From: Oscillospiraceae bacterium | GTDB lineage: Bacteria; Bacillota; Clostridia; Oscillospirales; Ruminococcaceae | Reading direction: 5' to 3' | Assembly: GCA_018110905.1 (NCBI GenBank) | Contig: JAGBAZ010000055.1 | Span: forward strand, 1-64,000 | Length of the DNA: 64,000 bases | Shown here: positions 24,147-31,753 of the stretch, in pieces | Layout of the letters: every line of letters starts with the position of its first letter | How positions within the stretch are numbered: the first letter of the stretch is position 1 | Made by a program: the position numbers and the translations under genes | The notes under the pieces: generated by a model | Told to the model about the DNA's origin: nothing | Seen by the model: only the letters and a program-made list of their open reading frames with translations | Database searches by the model: none

Positions 24147-24839
24147 ATGACTCTTGGTGAAAGAATCGGAAATTTAAGAAGGGACGCGGGATATTCCCAG
24201 GAATACGTTGCGGAAAGCCTTGGAGTTTCGCGCCAGGCAGTTTCAAAATGGGAAACGGACCTTTCCAGTCCGGATACCGAAAACCTTATAAAACTTGCGG
24301 AACTGCTTAATACTTCTGTGCAGTTTTTGGCAACCGGAAAGGATTTTTATTTTCCGGAAGGAAAACCCGCTCCGGAAAAGAAAAAAATAAAAATAACCAA
24401 AAAGCTTGTTATAAAAATCATCGCAATAATTATAGGAACATTGCTTTTTCTTGCCGCGGCAGCTTATGTTCTCATCGGACTTTTCGGAACGGTGCGTTTT
24501 GATTCCGCAGCTTGTTCCGGCGGTTACCGCACTTTTCTTTTTGATAAATATTCGGAAGAACTTACTGAAAAATTTCTTGAAAACATTGAAAATTCCAAAG
24601 AACGCCACCCGGTTTTTGTTTCAGCAAGACCTGTTGGAAAAGAACACGTTGAAATGAATTCTTCCAAAAGAGATATCTGGCTCACTTTTACTATTCTTGG
24701 CGAAGCAAAAAGCGGAAACGAATATGCTTACAGCGTTACCTTTAAAGGAAAGCGGATTTGGTACGACACCTATAAATGGACAAGCGTTTCCATAAACGGC
24801 GATTTTGGAAACCCCTATTTTACTTCAATATCTCCATAA
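24147..24839 (+). CDS. XRE-family regulator with one membrane helix and an outer domain
   Basis: The 230-residue protein starts with a strong helix-turn-helix (ERIGNLRRDAGYSQEYVAES, then RQAVSKWETDLSSPDTENL). A linker rich in Lys leads to a membrane segment (about 91-111, IIAIIIGTLLFLAAAAYVLI) and an outer part of about 120 residues with an FDSAACSGGYRTFLFDKYSE stretch. This topology suggests signal sensing outside and DNA binding inside. ATG after GGAGGTGA. An imperfect ACCAA...TTGGT inverted repeat at about 24071-24094 may be its operator. Confidence 0.82.
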   Translation: MTLGERIGNLRRDAGYSQEYVAESLGVSRQAVSKWETDLSSPDTENLIKLAELLNTSVQFLATGKDFYFPEGKPAPEKKKIKITKKLVIKIIAIIIGTLLFLAAAAYVLIGLFGTVRFDSAACSGGYRTFLFDKYSEELTEKFLENIENSKERHPVFVSARPVGKEHVEMNSSKRDIWLTFTILGEAKSGNEYAYSVTFKGKRIWYDTYKWTSVSINGDFGNPYFTSISP

Positions 24840-24843
24840 AAGA

Positions 24844-24875
24844 AACCACCCTCCGGAAATTTCGGAGGGTGGTTT
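24844..24875 (+). terminator. Terminator of the XRE gene at 24147
   Basis: AACCACCCTCCG-GAAATT-TCGGAGGGTGGTT, a long GC-rich stem followed by TGTTTA. Confidence 0.85.
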
Positions 24876-24889
24876 GTTTATCGATAAAT

Positions 24890-25444
24890 TCATCTGTATT
24901 TGATAGTAAATTTGGGACCGGGAATAATCTTGGAATTTTCGACATCATATATTTCCGGACTAAAATGAATAAGAATCGGTTCATCCGAATCAATAACTTT
25001 TTGAGGAATTTCTACCGCCCAATAATGTGTTTCTTCTGCAAGCGGATCCATGTGATACATCCATACATCGGAACATAAAGAATGTACATCAAAGTCTATC
25101 TGATATTTATATCCGTCAGCATATTCAACGATTACATCGTCTGTATTAAGATACAGCGTATCTTTCGACATATTATCAATTTCTATTTCAATTGCCAAAA
25201 CTTTACCGATATCATATCTGCCTGCATAATGATTTTTAAAATCCAACAATTCGCCTTCCAATAAATTTTCGCCTTTTCCGAATTTAGCGGTTACTTTTAT
25301 TGAAATATCTTCAGATGTTAATGTTTCGTTAATTTTGCCTTCAACAACTGGATTAAGTTCTTCAACAACTGGATTGGCCACATCGCATCCGCACAGAGAA
25401 AGCAACATAACAAATACCAAAATAAGCGCCAATAATTTTTTCAT
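24890..25444 (-). CDS. Lipoprotein with a DUF4352-like beta domain
   Basis: The 184-residue protein has a lipoprotein signal (lipobox LCGC) and a beta-rich domain: VLAIEIEIDNMSKDTLYLNT followed by YKYQIDFDVHS resembles the Ig-like DUF4352/telomeric-repeat-type fold of small exported proteins. ATG at 25444 follows GGAGG; the longer frame to 25522 crosses a terminator hairpin and is rejected. The ribosome binding site begins only a few nt after that terminator, so expression is likely by read-through from the structured RNA promoter at 25633-25661. Confidence 0.75.
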   Translation of the reverse strand: MKKLLALILVFVMLLSLCGCDVANPVVEELNPVVEGKINETLTSEDISIKVTAKFGKGENLLEGELLDFKNHYAGRYDIGKVLAIEIEIDNMSKDTLYLNTDDVIVEYADGYKYQIDFDVHSLCSDVWMYHMDPLAEETHYWAVEIPQKVIDSDEPILIHFSPEIYDVENSKIIPGPKFTIKYR

Positions 25445-25461
25445 TTTTTCATCCTCCTGAA

Positions 25462-25628
25462 AATAAAAAAGTGCGCAGCCGAAGCTACGCACCAAAAACG
25501 CAAGCTCCGATTGCTGCGACACAAACTTTCACTTCCATCAGTAGGTATGCGAAAATAGAGCATGCATTTTTATCATGGGATAAAAATACACACCTTACTG
25601 ACGGAATCTTATTAAGTTTGCGTCGCAG
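25462..25628 (-). ncRNA. Candidate structured RNA (6S-like or leader RNA)
   Basis: From the promoter at 25633-25661 the transcript would start at an ACTGCGACGCAAACTT segment that pairs with AAGTTTGTGTCGCAG 100 nt further on (15 bp). Above this closing stem come an internal loop, a second long stem (CCGTCAGTAAGGTGTG with CATACCTACTGATGG), a 3' bulge of 16 nt and a terminal AT-rich stem-loop. A linker then leads to a UUCG-capped terminator. The total is about 167 nt. It could be a 6S-type RNA or an attenuating leader of the lipoprotein gene. No known Rfam class is recognised with confidence. Confidence 0.65.
25465..25492 (-). terminator. UUCG-capped terminator in front of the lipoprotein gene
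   Basis: On the minus strand GTGCGTAGC-TTCG-GCTGCGCAC is followed by T6ATTTT. The lipoprotein SD begins a few nt after the T run. Confidence 0.87.
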
Positions 25629-25632
25629 TTTT

Positions 25633-25661
25633 ATTTTATCACTTTGCGTTTGCAATATCAA
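25633..25661 (-). promoter_or_regulatory. Promoter of the structured RNA
   Basis: TTGATA and TAAAAT spaced by 17 nt on the minus strand; the start point falls exactly at the foot of the long hairpin. Confidence 0.78.
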
Positions 25662-25678
25662 CAAAAATCCGAATAAAT

Positions 25679-25707
25679 AAAAAAACGGCGGGAGCATAGC
25701 CCCCGCC
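25679..25707 (-). terminator. Terminator of the mrp-HD-aminotransferase operon
   Basis: GGCGGGGGCTATGCTCCCGCC on the minus strand followed by GTTTTTTT. Confidence 0.87.
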
Positions 25708-25721
25708 CTACTTTTAAAAAT

Positions 25722-26894
25722 TCATATTTTCTGCTTCGCTTTATAGATTCTTTCAAGGGTTGCTTCAAGAACGCGTTTAGGGCAGGCGATATTGATTCGC
25801 TCAAAACCGATTCCGCCTTCGCCGAAAACATAGCCTTCATCAAAAATCGCTTCGGCTTTATGTACCATAAAGTCCTCAAGCTCTTTTTCATCCATTCCCC
25901 AGGCGCGGAAATCCAGCCACATAAGATATGTTCCCTGAAGACGATGTACTTTAACTTCCGGCATTTTTTCCGCAACAAATTCCTCGACAAATTTTCTGTT
26001 TTCATCAAGGAAAAGAAGAAGCTCGTCGAGCCATTCCTCACATTCGTCATAAGCAAGTTCGCATGCTTTATATCCGAAAATATTGAGTGAGAAATATCCC
26101 CTTGCGGCGGTCATTTTGTTTCTGTATTCCTCATTCGGAATAAAAATATTGGAAGTCTGAAGACCAGCAAGGTTGAAAGTTTTGCTTGGCGCTGTGCAGA
26201 TCGCGCAGTTGTTAAGATATTTTTCCTCAAAAGTTCCCATAGAAACGTGTTCGAATCCGGGCATTATAAGGTCGAAATGGATTTCGTCGGAAATGATGAA
26301 AACGTTGTTTTCAAGGCAGATTTCGCAAAGTTTCAGGAGTTCCTCTTTTGTCCAGATTCTTCCGATCGGGTTATGCGGGCTTGAAAGAATGCAGAGGGTG
26401 GTTTCAGGTCTTGCGGCTTTTTCCGCAAAATCCTCAAAATCGATTCTGTATTCGGTACCCTCGAGGATAAGTTCGCTTCCAAGAACGGTCCTTCCGTTTG
26501 CCTCAACACTTGAATAGAAAGGATAATAGACCGGGGTGAGCATCAAAACGGAATCACCGTCTTTTGTAAAGGCGCCGACCATTTCCTTAATTGCCGGAAC
26601 TACGCCGGCGGTCATTACGAACCATTCCTTTTTCGGAGAAAATCCATGGCGGCGCTCCATCCAGGAAGTTACGCTTTTATAATAATTTTCCGTTTCGCCG
26701 GTATATCCGAGAATGATGCTATCGAGATAATTTTTAAGACCTTCGATTATTGCGGGAGGATTTTTGAGTTCCATATCCGCAACGGAAAGCGGAACAATCT
26801 CGTCCCCTGCATCGGGAATCTGTTCATACATTCCTTCCCATTTATGGGAACCGGTGTTTCTTCTGTTGACAAGGGTTTCAAAATCGTATTTCAT
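25722..26894 (-). CDS. MalY/PatB-type PLP aminotransferase (cystathionine beta-lyase-like)
   Basis: The 390-residue class I/II fold enzyme starts MKYDFETLVNRRNTGSHKWE and matches the MalY/PatB group: VADMELKNPPAI, MTAGVVPAI, SSPHNPIGRIWTKEEL (Asn contact), SDEIHFDLIMPG (PLP Asp), and PSKTFNLAGLQ, whose Lys binds PLP. Members split cystathionine or transaminate amino acids. The ATG at 26894 follows AAGGAG; the earlier ATG at 26936 lacks a good site. It is the last gene in the mrp-HD operon. Confidence 0.92.
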   Translation of the reverse strand: MKYDFETLVNRRNTGSHKWEGMYEQIPDAGDEIVPLSVADMELKNPPAIIEGLKNYLDSIILGYTGETENYYKSVTSWMERRHGFSPKKEWFVMTAGVVPAIKEMVGAFTKDGDSVLMLTPVYYPFYSSVEANGRTVLGSELILEGTEYRIDFEDFAEKAARPETTLCILSSPHNPIGRIWTKEELLKLCEICLENNVFIISDEIHFDLIMPGFEHVSMGTFEEKYLNNCAICTAPSKTFNLAGLQTSNIFIPNEEYRNKMTAARGYFSLNIFGYKACELAYDECEEWLDELLLFLDENRKFVEEFVAEKMPEVKVHRLQGTYLMWLDFRAWGMDEKELEDFMVHKAEAIFDEGYVFGEGGIGFERINIACPKRVLEATLERIYKAKQKI

Positions 26895-26904
26895 TTTGTT
26901 CTCC

Positions 26905-27483
26905 TTATTCTTCAATTCCTTCCATTTCTTTTTCAACGGAAGCTTCGCAGGATTTCATTGCCTCAAGAGTTTTTTCAAGAAGTTCGGAAAGTTCCCAGCC
27001 AAGACGTTCCGCACCGAGTTTTATAACGTCGCGGCTGCAGCCCGCTGCAAATTTTTTATCCTTGAATTTCTTTTTAAGGCTGGAAACATCCATATCAAGA
27101 CAGCTTTTTGAAGGACGCATTTTTGTTGCTGCCCAGATAAGTCCGGTAAGTTCGTCCGCCGCAAAAAGCACTTTTTCCATCATGTGTTCCGGTTCAACGT
27201 CGGAAGTCATTCCGTAAGCATGGCTGCAGACGGCATGGATAAATCTTTCGTCAAAGCCGGCCTCACGAAGAAGTTCCGGAGCTTTTACGCAATGTTCTTC
27301 CGGCCAGTTTTCAAAGTCAACGTCATGAAGAAGACCGACGGTTGCCCAGAAATCCGCTTCATCACCGTAACCGAGTTCATTTGCGTACCAGCGCATAACG
27401 CCTTCAACGGTATAGGCATGGCGAATATGGAAAGCAACTTTGTTATATTTTTTAAGAGTTTCGACAGCAATTTCTCTGTTCAT
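26905..27483 (-). CDS. HD-domain hydrolase
   Basis: The 192-residue protein has the HD fold: HIRHAYTVEGVMRWYANELG (first His), then ATVGLLHDVDFENW (His-Asp), EEHCVKAPELLREAG and CSHAYGM. The pattern is that of small phosphohydrolases linked to nucleotides. A C-terminal acidic region (about 150-192) is helical. It lies between mrp and the MalY-like gene with short gaps (30 nt and 10 nt), so it is an operon member. ATG after GGAGG. Confidence 0.82.
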   Translation of the reverse strand: MNREIAVETLKKYNKVAFHIRHAYTVEGVMRWYANELGYGDEADFWATVGLLHDVDFENWPEEHCVKAPELLREAGFDERFIHAVCSHAYGMTSDVEPEHMMEKVLFAADELTGLIWAATKMRPSKSCLDMDVSSLKKKFKDKKFAAGCSRDVIKLGAERLGWELSELLEKTLEAMKSCEASVEKEMEGIEE

Positions 27484-27513
27484 TTTACGTCCTCCAAAAG
27501 GGTCATTCGGCTG

Positions 27514-28341
27514 TCAGCCGAGGTTTGCAAGTCTTTCGGTAACCGGATCGAGCCAGTTTTCTTCGCAATATTCAATATCGCCCGCATCGCATTTTGCGGC
27601 AACATTGGGATCCATCGGTATTTTTGCTGTAACGGGGATTCCGTATTTATCCGCAATCTCATCAATATGGCTTTCACCGAAAATGTTATGAACTTTTCCG
27701 CAGTCCGGGCATCTGAAACCGGACATGTTTTCAACAACTGCAAGAACGGGAATATCCATCATTCCTGCCATTTTGACCGCTTTTTCAACGATCATTCCGA
27801 CAAGTTCCTGGGGAGAAGTTACAACAACGATTCCGTCAACGGGAAGGGATTGGAAAACGGTGAGCGGAACATCGCCGGTGCCCGGAGGCATATCGACAAA
27901 CATATAATCAACGTCATTCCACACAACGTCCTGCCAGAACTGTTTTACCGTTCCGGCAATAACAGGTCCGCGCCATACAACGGGCTCGGTTTCGTCCTGG
28001 AGAAGAAGGTTAACGGACATAACTTCGATTCCGGTTTTGGAAAGTTCCGGAATGATTCCGGCTGCGGAACCGGTTGCTTTGTTTGTGATTCCGAAAGCTT
28101 TCGGAATTGAAGGACCGGTTACGTCCGCATCAAGAACCGCGGTTTTATATCCTTTTTTCTGCATGTTCGCGGCAAGAAGAGAGGTAACAAGAGATTTGCC
28201 TACGCCGCCTTTTCCGCTTACAACACCTATTACGTGCTTGATATCGGAAAATTCGTTCTGATCAACAAGAAAACTTTCCGGCGCCTGTCTTGAAGAACAG
28301 TTTTGGCTGCAGTGTTCGCAGTCGTGATTGCATTCGCTCAT
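27514..28341 (-). CDS. mrp: Mrp/NBP35 ATP-binding protein (iron-sulfur cluster carrier)
   Basis: The 275-residue P-loop NTPase carries a deviant Walker A (VVSGKGGVGKSLVTSLLAAN), LDADVTGPSIPKAFG, WRGPVIAGTVKQF and FVDMPPGTGD. The tail CPDCGKVHNIFGES holds the CxxC used to bridge a 4Fe-4S cluster between monomers. An N-terminal Cys-rich tail (CNHDCEHCSQNC) is added. The role is Fe-S cluster scaffolding or transfer. ATG after AAGGAGA. It is first in the mrp-HD-malY operon, downstream of a palindromic operator. Confidence 0.94.
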   Translation of the reverse strand: MSECNHDCEHCSQNCSSRQAPESFLVDQNEFSDIKHVIGVVSGKGGVGKSLVTSLLAANMQKKGYKTAVLDADVTGPSIPKAFGITNKATGSAAGIIPELSKTGIEVMSVNLLLQDETEPVVWRGPVIAGTVKQFWQDVVWNDVDYMFVDMPPGTGDVPLTVFQSLPVDGIVVVTSPQELVGMIVEKAVKMAGMMDIPVLAVVENMSGFRCPDCGKVHNIFGESHIDEIADKYGIPVTAKIPMDPNVAAKCDAGDIEYCEENWLDPVTERLANLG

Positions 28342-28366
28342 TTTTATATATCTCCTTTTTTAGTTT

Positions 28367-28380
28367 ACTAATAGATTAGT
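28367..28380 (-). promoter_or_regulatory. Palindrome at the mrp promoter (operator candidate)
   Basis: ACTAATAGATTAGT is a perfect 6+2+6 palindrome overlapping the -10 box and start point of mrp. Its position suits a repressor site, perhaps for an iron-sulfur or redox regulator; the regulator is unknown. Confidence 0.55.
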
Positions 28381-28406
28381 ATATCACTTTATTTTCAAAA
28401 AGTTAA
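28378..28406 (-). promoter_or_regulatory. Promoter of the mrp operon
   Basis: TTAACT and TATACT are spaced by 17 nt on the minus strand. Confidence 0.68.
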
Positions 28407-28522
28407 GATGTTTAAAATTTATTTTTATTTTTTGATAATTTTGTCAAAATGATGTCGCTTTTTATCAAAAAATGTGGTATAGTCTGTAATATTGACTGAT
28501 ATTTTTTAGGAGAGTGTTTAAA

Positions 28523-29452
28523 TTGGCTGCAACAGCTGTTTTCGGCGTCGCTTTTGTTGACGTAAAAGGTTTCCCCTTCGGAAAATATATTCCCACCGGC
28601 ACCAACCTTGGTAACGTAAAAATTGTTCACGGCGGAGTTTCCCGTAACGTTTGCGAGGATTTTGCAAATGTCGGAATGCCTGTTGATTTTGTAAGCGTTG
28701 CGGACCACACCCCAATCGGTCTTGATGTTGTGGATCATCTTCAGAATATCGGAGTCGGGACCGACCACATTACAATGGTTCCTTCCGGCGGAATCGGAAT
28801 GTGGCTTGCGGTCATGGACGAAAAAGGCGATCTTGCCGGTTCCACAAGCCAGATGCCCGACCTTGAAGCACTCGAATCCTTTATTGGAGCAAGAGGCGAA
28901 GAAATTGTAAAAAATTGCGAAAACATTGTTCTTGAAATCGACACCAACGAAGCAATTTCCGAAAAAGTTCTTTCCCTTGCTGAAAAATATAATAAAAAAG
29001 TCTATGTTATAGTCGGAAACCTCAGCGTTATCGGAAAACGCCCGGATTTTTTAAGCAGAGTTGACTGTTATATCTGCAACGAAATTGAGGCAGGAAAATT
29101 CTTCAACATGAATCTTGAAGAATATAAACCCGAACAGATGCTTGAAGTTGTAATTGAAAAATCCGCGGAACTTAAAGTTCCTTCCATGGTTGTTACAATG
29201 GGAAAAGACGGCGCCGTTTTCTATGACAACCGCACCGAAGAAAAAGGTCATTGCCCCTGCAACCCCTGCAACCTTGTTGATACAACCGGCGCAGGCGACG
29301 CCTTCCTTTCCGGAACCGTTATGGGTCTTACCAGAGGTTACAGCCTTGAAAAAGCGGTTAAAGCCGGAACTTTCCTTGCTTCCGCAACCATTCAGGTTGC
29401 CGAAAGTTCCTGTCCGAAGAACCCAAAGTTCTTTGAACAGTTCGAGGATTGA
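28523..29452 (+). CDS. PfkB-family carbohydrate/nucleoside kinase
   Basis: The 309-residue enzyme of the ribokinase fold shows the N-terminal GGVSRNV-like motif (VHGGVSRNVCEDFANVG), a middle VGNLSVIGKRPDFLSRV region, VVTMGKDGAVFYDN, and the active-site DTTGAGDAFLSGTVMG with the catalytic Asp. Substrate (sugar, nucleoside or pseudouridine) cannot be assigned. TTG at 28523 is preferred, nine nt after AGGAGA; the ORF start at 28514 is the SD itself. It is followed by a terminator. Confidence 0.88.
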   Translation: MAATAVFGVAFVDVKGFPFGKYIPTGTNLGNVKIVHGGVSRNVCEDFANVGMPVDFVSVADHTPIGLDVVDHLQNIGVGTDHITMVPSGGIGMWLAVMDEKGDLAGSTSQMPDLEALESFIGARGEEIVKNCENIVLEIDTNEAISEKVLSLAEKYNKKVYVIVGNLSVIGKRPDFLSRVDCYICNEIEAGKFFNMNLEEYKPEQMLEVVIEKSAELKVPSMVVTMGKDGAVFYDNRTEEKGHCPCNPCNLVDTTGAGDAFLSGTVMGLTRGYSLEKAVKAGTFLASATIQVAESSCPKNPKFFEQFED

Positions 29453-29473
29453 TTTTTTCAGAATTATAGCATA

Positions 29474-29506
29474 GGCAGACGGATAAAATCCCCGTCTGCC
29501 TTTTTT
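29474..29506 (+). terminator. Terminator of the PfkB kinase gene
   Basis: GGCAGACGG and CCCGTCTGCC arms followed by T6. The SD of the next gene (AAGGAGG) begins five nt after the T run. Confidence 0.88.
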
Positions 29507-29523
29507 GTTAAGGAGGAAAACTT

Positions 29524-30318
29524 ATGAATTTTGAGGAACTTTATCAGATAAAAGACGAAATTGAACAGATAAACAAAACTTATGACATTTTTGACGAGGA
29601 ACACCGCCTTTCTTCAAAAGCTGCAAGGGTCGAATTTTTCACCACTGTGAAATATATTGAAAAATATCTTGAACCGGGAATGAAAATTCTTGATATCGGA
29701 GCCGGCGCAGGAGAATACAGCCTTTATTTTGCCGAAAAAGGCTATGAAGTTTCCGCTCTTGAACTTGCGGATAACAATATTGCGGCTTTCAAAAGAAGGA
29801 TAAAACCCGAACATAAAATTGAGCTTGTTCAGGGAAATGCCGTTGACCTTTCGCATTTTGAAGATGACAGTTTCGATATCATTCTTATGTTCGGGCCGCT
29901 TTATCATCTTCACAGCGAAGAAGACCGTCAAAAAGCAATTTCGGAAGCAAAACGCGTTGCAAAAAAAGACGCGGTTCTTTTCTTTGCTTTTATCGGGAAC
30001 GATATGATTTTTATAACCGAACTGAATTATGATTCCAATTACATAAAAACCGGTGATTTTGACAGGAAAACTTTTAAAATGGACGACTTCCCTTTCGTTT
30101 TCCATACGGTTGAAGGATGCAGAAAAATCCTTCAAAACGGCGGAATAAAAATCATTCATGAAGTTGCTTCGGACGGCGTTTCGGAACTTATGGCGGAAAA
30201 GATAAACAGTCTTGACGATGAGGATTATGAAACCTATCTTCGCTATCATTATTATTGCTGTGAAAAGCCGGAAATGCTCGGCAGGAGCAACCACCTTTTG
30301 TTTGTTGGAAAGAAGTGA
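29524..30318 (+). CDS. SAM-dependent methyltransferase (class I)
   Basis: The 264-residue enzyme has a Rossmann methyltransferase core: GMKILDIGAGAGEYSLYFAE (motif I), YEVSALELADNNIA (motif II), GNAVDLS, and DSFDIILMFGPLYHL (motif IV). No substrate-specific domain is visible. Similar proteins modify small metabolites. ATG after AAGGAGG. The next gene follows after 4 nt, so it starts an operon with the Nudix-DUF952 and GNAT genes. Confidence 0.88.
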   Translation: MNFEELYQIKDEIEQINKTYDIFDEEHRLSSKAARVEFFTTVKYIEKYLEPGMKILDIGAGAGEYSLYFAEKGYEVSALELADNNIAAFKRRIKPEHKIELVQGNAVDLSHFEDDSFDIILMFGPLYHLHSEEDRQKAISEAKRVAKKDAVLFFAFIGNDMIFITELNYDSNYIKTGDFDRKTFKMDDFPFVFHTVEGCRKILQNGGIKIIHEVASDGVSELMAEKINSLDDEDYETYLRYHYYCCEKPEMLGRSNHLLFVGKK

Positions 30319-30322
30319 AAAA

Positions 30323-31186
30323 ATGAAAACCATTGCAAAACTTACGGATAAAACCGTTCTTGGGCTCGAAGGTGTTTCCAAAGCAGAGCCGCGGTACACT
30401 TCGAGAGCCGTTCTTCGCAATTCCAATGGAAAATTTGCCGTTATGCTGATGAAAAAAGTTGATTTTCAGCTTCTTCCCGGCGGAGGAATTGACCCCGGAG
30501 AGGATAAAATTTCCGCACTGAAAAGAGAAATCCTTGAAGAAACCGGATGCTCCTGCGATTATATAAAAGAAATCGGAATCGTCGAGGAAAACCGCGCACA
30601 CTGTGATTACACACAGATTTCTTATTACTATTTTGTTCACACAAACGGAAAAATCTCCGAAATAAATCTTACGGAAGGCGAAAAAGCCACAAAAACAGAA
30701 GTTTGCTGGCAAAACTTTGATGAAGTTTTCCGCCTTATTACGGAATTTGTTCCCAAAACGGAACAGCAGAAATTTCTTCGCGCAAGAGATACCGCCGTTT
30801 TGAAAGAAGTTAAAAACTCCTTTTCCGAATATAGTACGATTCTTCATGCTATGAAAAAATCAACATGGGAAGAATTCAGAAACAAAGATCTATGGGGCAA
30901 ACAAAATATCGAAACCGAAGGTTTCATCCATTGTTCCCAACCGGAATTTTTTTGGCGCGTTGCACCGAATTTTGACAGTATCGAAGATGAAATGGTTATA
31001 CTTTGCATTGATGAAAACAAACTTTCCGCGAAGGTAAAATATGAGGACGGTGACAATTGCGGAAGAAGCTATCCCCATGTTTACGGAATGATAAACAGTT
31101 CCGCCGTTACCGCCGTTCTTCCCTTTTTGCGTGATGAAAACGGCTGGATTAAAAATCCGGAACTTGAAAATTTTGAAGATAAATAG
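30323..31186 (+). CDS. Nudix hydrolase fused to DUF952
   Basis: The 287-residue protein has two domains. Residues about 20-165 form a Nudix domain with the box GGGIDPGEDKISALKREILE followed by ETG (complete GX5EX7REUXEEXGU). Residues about 175-280 match DUF952, a glutathione-S-transferase-like fold seen in small proteins (ILHAMKKSTWEEFRNKDLWG, IETEGFIHCSQPEFFWRVA). ATG at 30323 lies 4 nt after the methyltransferase stop. The fusion joins nucleotide-diphosphate hydrolysis with an unknown activity. It precedes a GNAT gene and lies near an ADP-ribosylglycohydrolase. Confidence 0.88.
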   Translation: MKTIAKLTDKTVLGLEGVSKAEPRYTSRAVLRNSNGKFAVMLMKKVDFQLLPGGGIDPGEDKISALKREILEETGCSCDYIKEIGIVEENRAHCDYTQISYYYFVHTNGKISEINLTEGEKATKTEVCWQNFDEVFRLITEFVPKTEQQKFLRARDTAVLKEVKNSFSEYSTILHAMKKSTWEEFRNKDLWGKQNIETEGFIHCSQPEFFWRVAPNFDSIEDEMVILCIDENKLSAKVKYEDGDNCGRSYPHVYGMINSSAVTAVLPFLRDENGWIKNPELENFEDK

Positions 31187-31188
31187 AA

Positions 31189-31632
31189 ATGGAAATTGTA
31201 AAAATTGAAAACAAAATTTTTTTAAAAGAAAAACTTATTGATTTTGCAGAAAACTGTTCATGGGAAGCAGGAAAACACCTTGCTTTTATACTTAAAGAAA
31301 ATAATTTTCTTGAATGGGAAGCGGTTTTTGCCGCGGTTGAAGATGGCGAAATAATCGGATTCTGTACCTTTTTGGAAACAGATTATTATCCAGAAAACAG
31401 ATATTCCCCTTGGATAAGTTCGATTTTTGTTGACGAAAAATTCCGCGGAAATAAAATCAGTTTTAGACTTATTGAAAATACAATTGAATATGCAAAAATG
31501 CAAAGTTTTAAGAAGGTTTACATCCCTTCGGATATGATTGGTTTTTATGAAAAATGCGGTTTTATAAAAATTGATGAACTTTTAAATTACGGCGGAGATA
31601 CAGACAATATTTTCGTCAAAGAAATATTGTAA
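31189..31632 (+). CDS. GNAT family N-acetyltransferase
   Basis: The 147-residue enzyme has the GNAT core EIIGFCTFLETDYYPENRYS and WISSIFVDEKFRGNKISFRL (motif A region, acetyl-CoA binding), then AKMQSFKKVYIPSDMIGFYE and KCGF at the end. There is no clear ribosome binding site and only 2 nt from the previous stop, so it is translationally coupled to the Nudix-DUF952 gene. The substrate is unknown. Confidence 0.82.
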   Translation: MEIVKIENKIFLKEKLIDFAENCSWEAGKHLAFILKENNFLEWEAVFAAVEDGEIIGFCTFLETDYYPENRYSPWISSIFVDEKFRGNKISFRLIENTIEYAKMQSFKKVYIPSDMIGFYEKCGFIKIDELLNYGGDTDNIFVKEIL

Positions 31633-31681
31633 CACCTCATCCGTCAGCTTCGCTGACACCTTCCCCTCAAGGGGAAGGCTT
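31633..31681. repeat. Dispersed palindromic repeat (REP-like, two hairpins)
   Basis: The stretch starts ACACCTCATCC, then GTCAGC-TTC-GCTGAC (first hairpin) and CCTTCCCC-TCAA-GGGGAAGG (second). It has the form of short extragenic palindromic repeats that occur in many copies in gut Clostridia genomes, as I recall. Only this copy is in the window. Confidence 0.7.
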
Positions 31682-31753
31682 ATTCATACTTGAAGATTGA
31701 CTTTTCTTATGTTATTATATAAGTTAGATTAATTTTGACCGGAGGATTTTTTA

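Noticed and set aside
25445-25522. N-terminal extension of the lipoprotein at 24890
   Set aside because: It would be translated from a terminator stem and places the lipoprotein signal internally.
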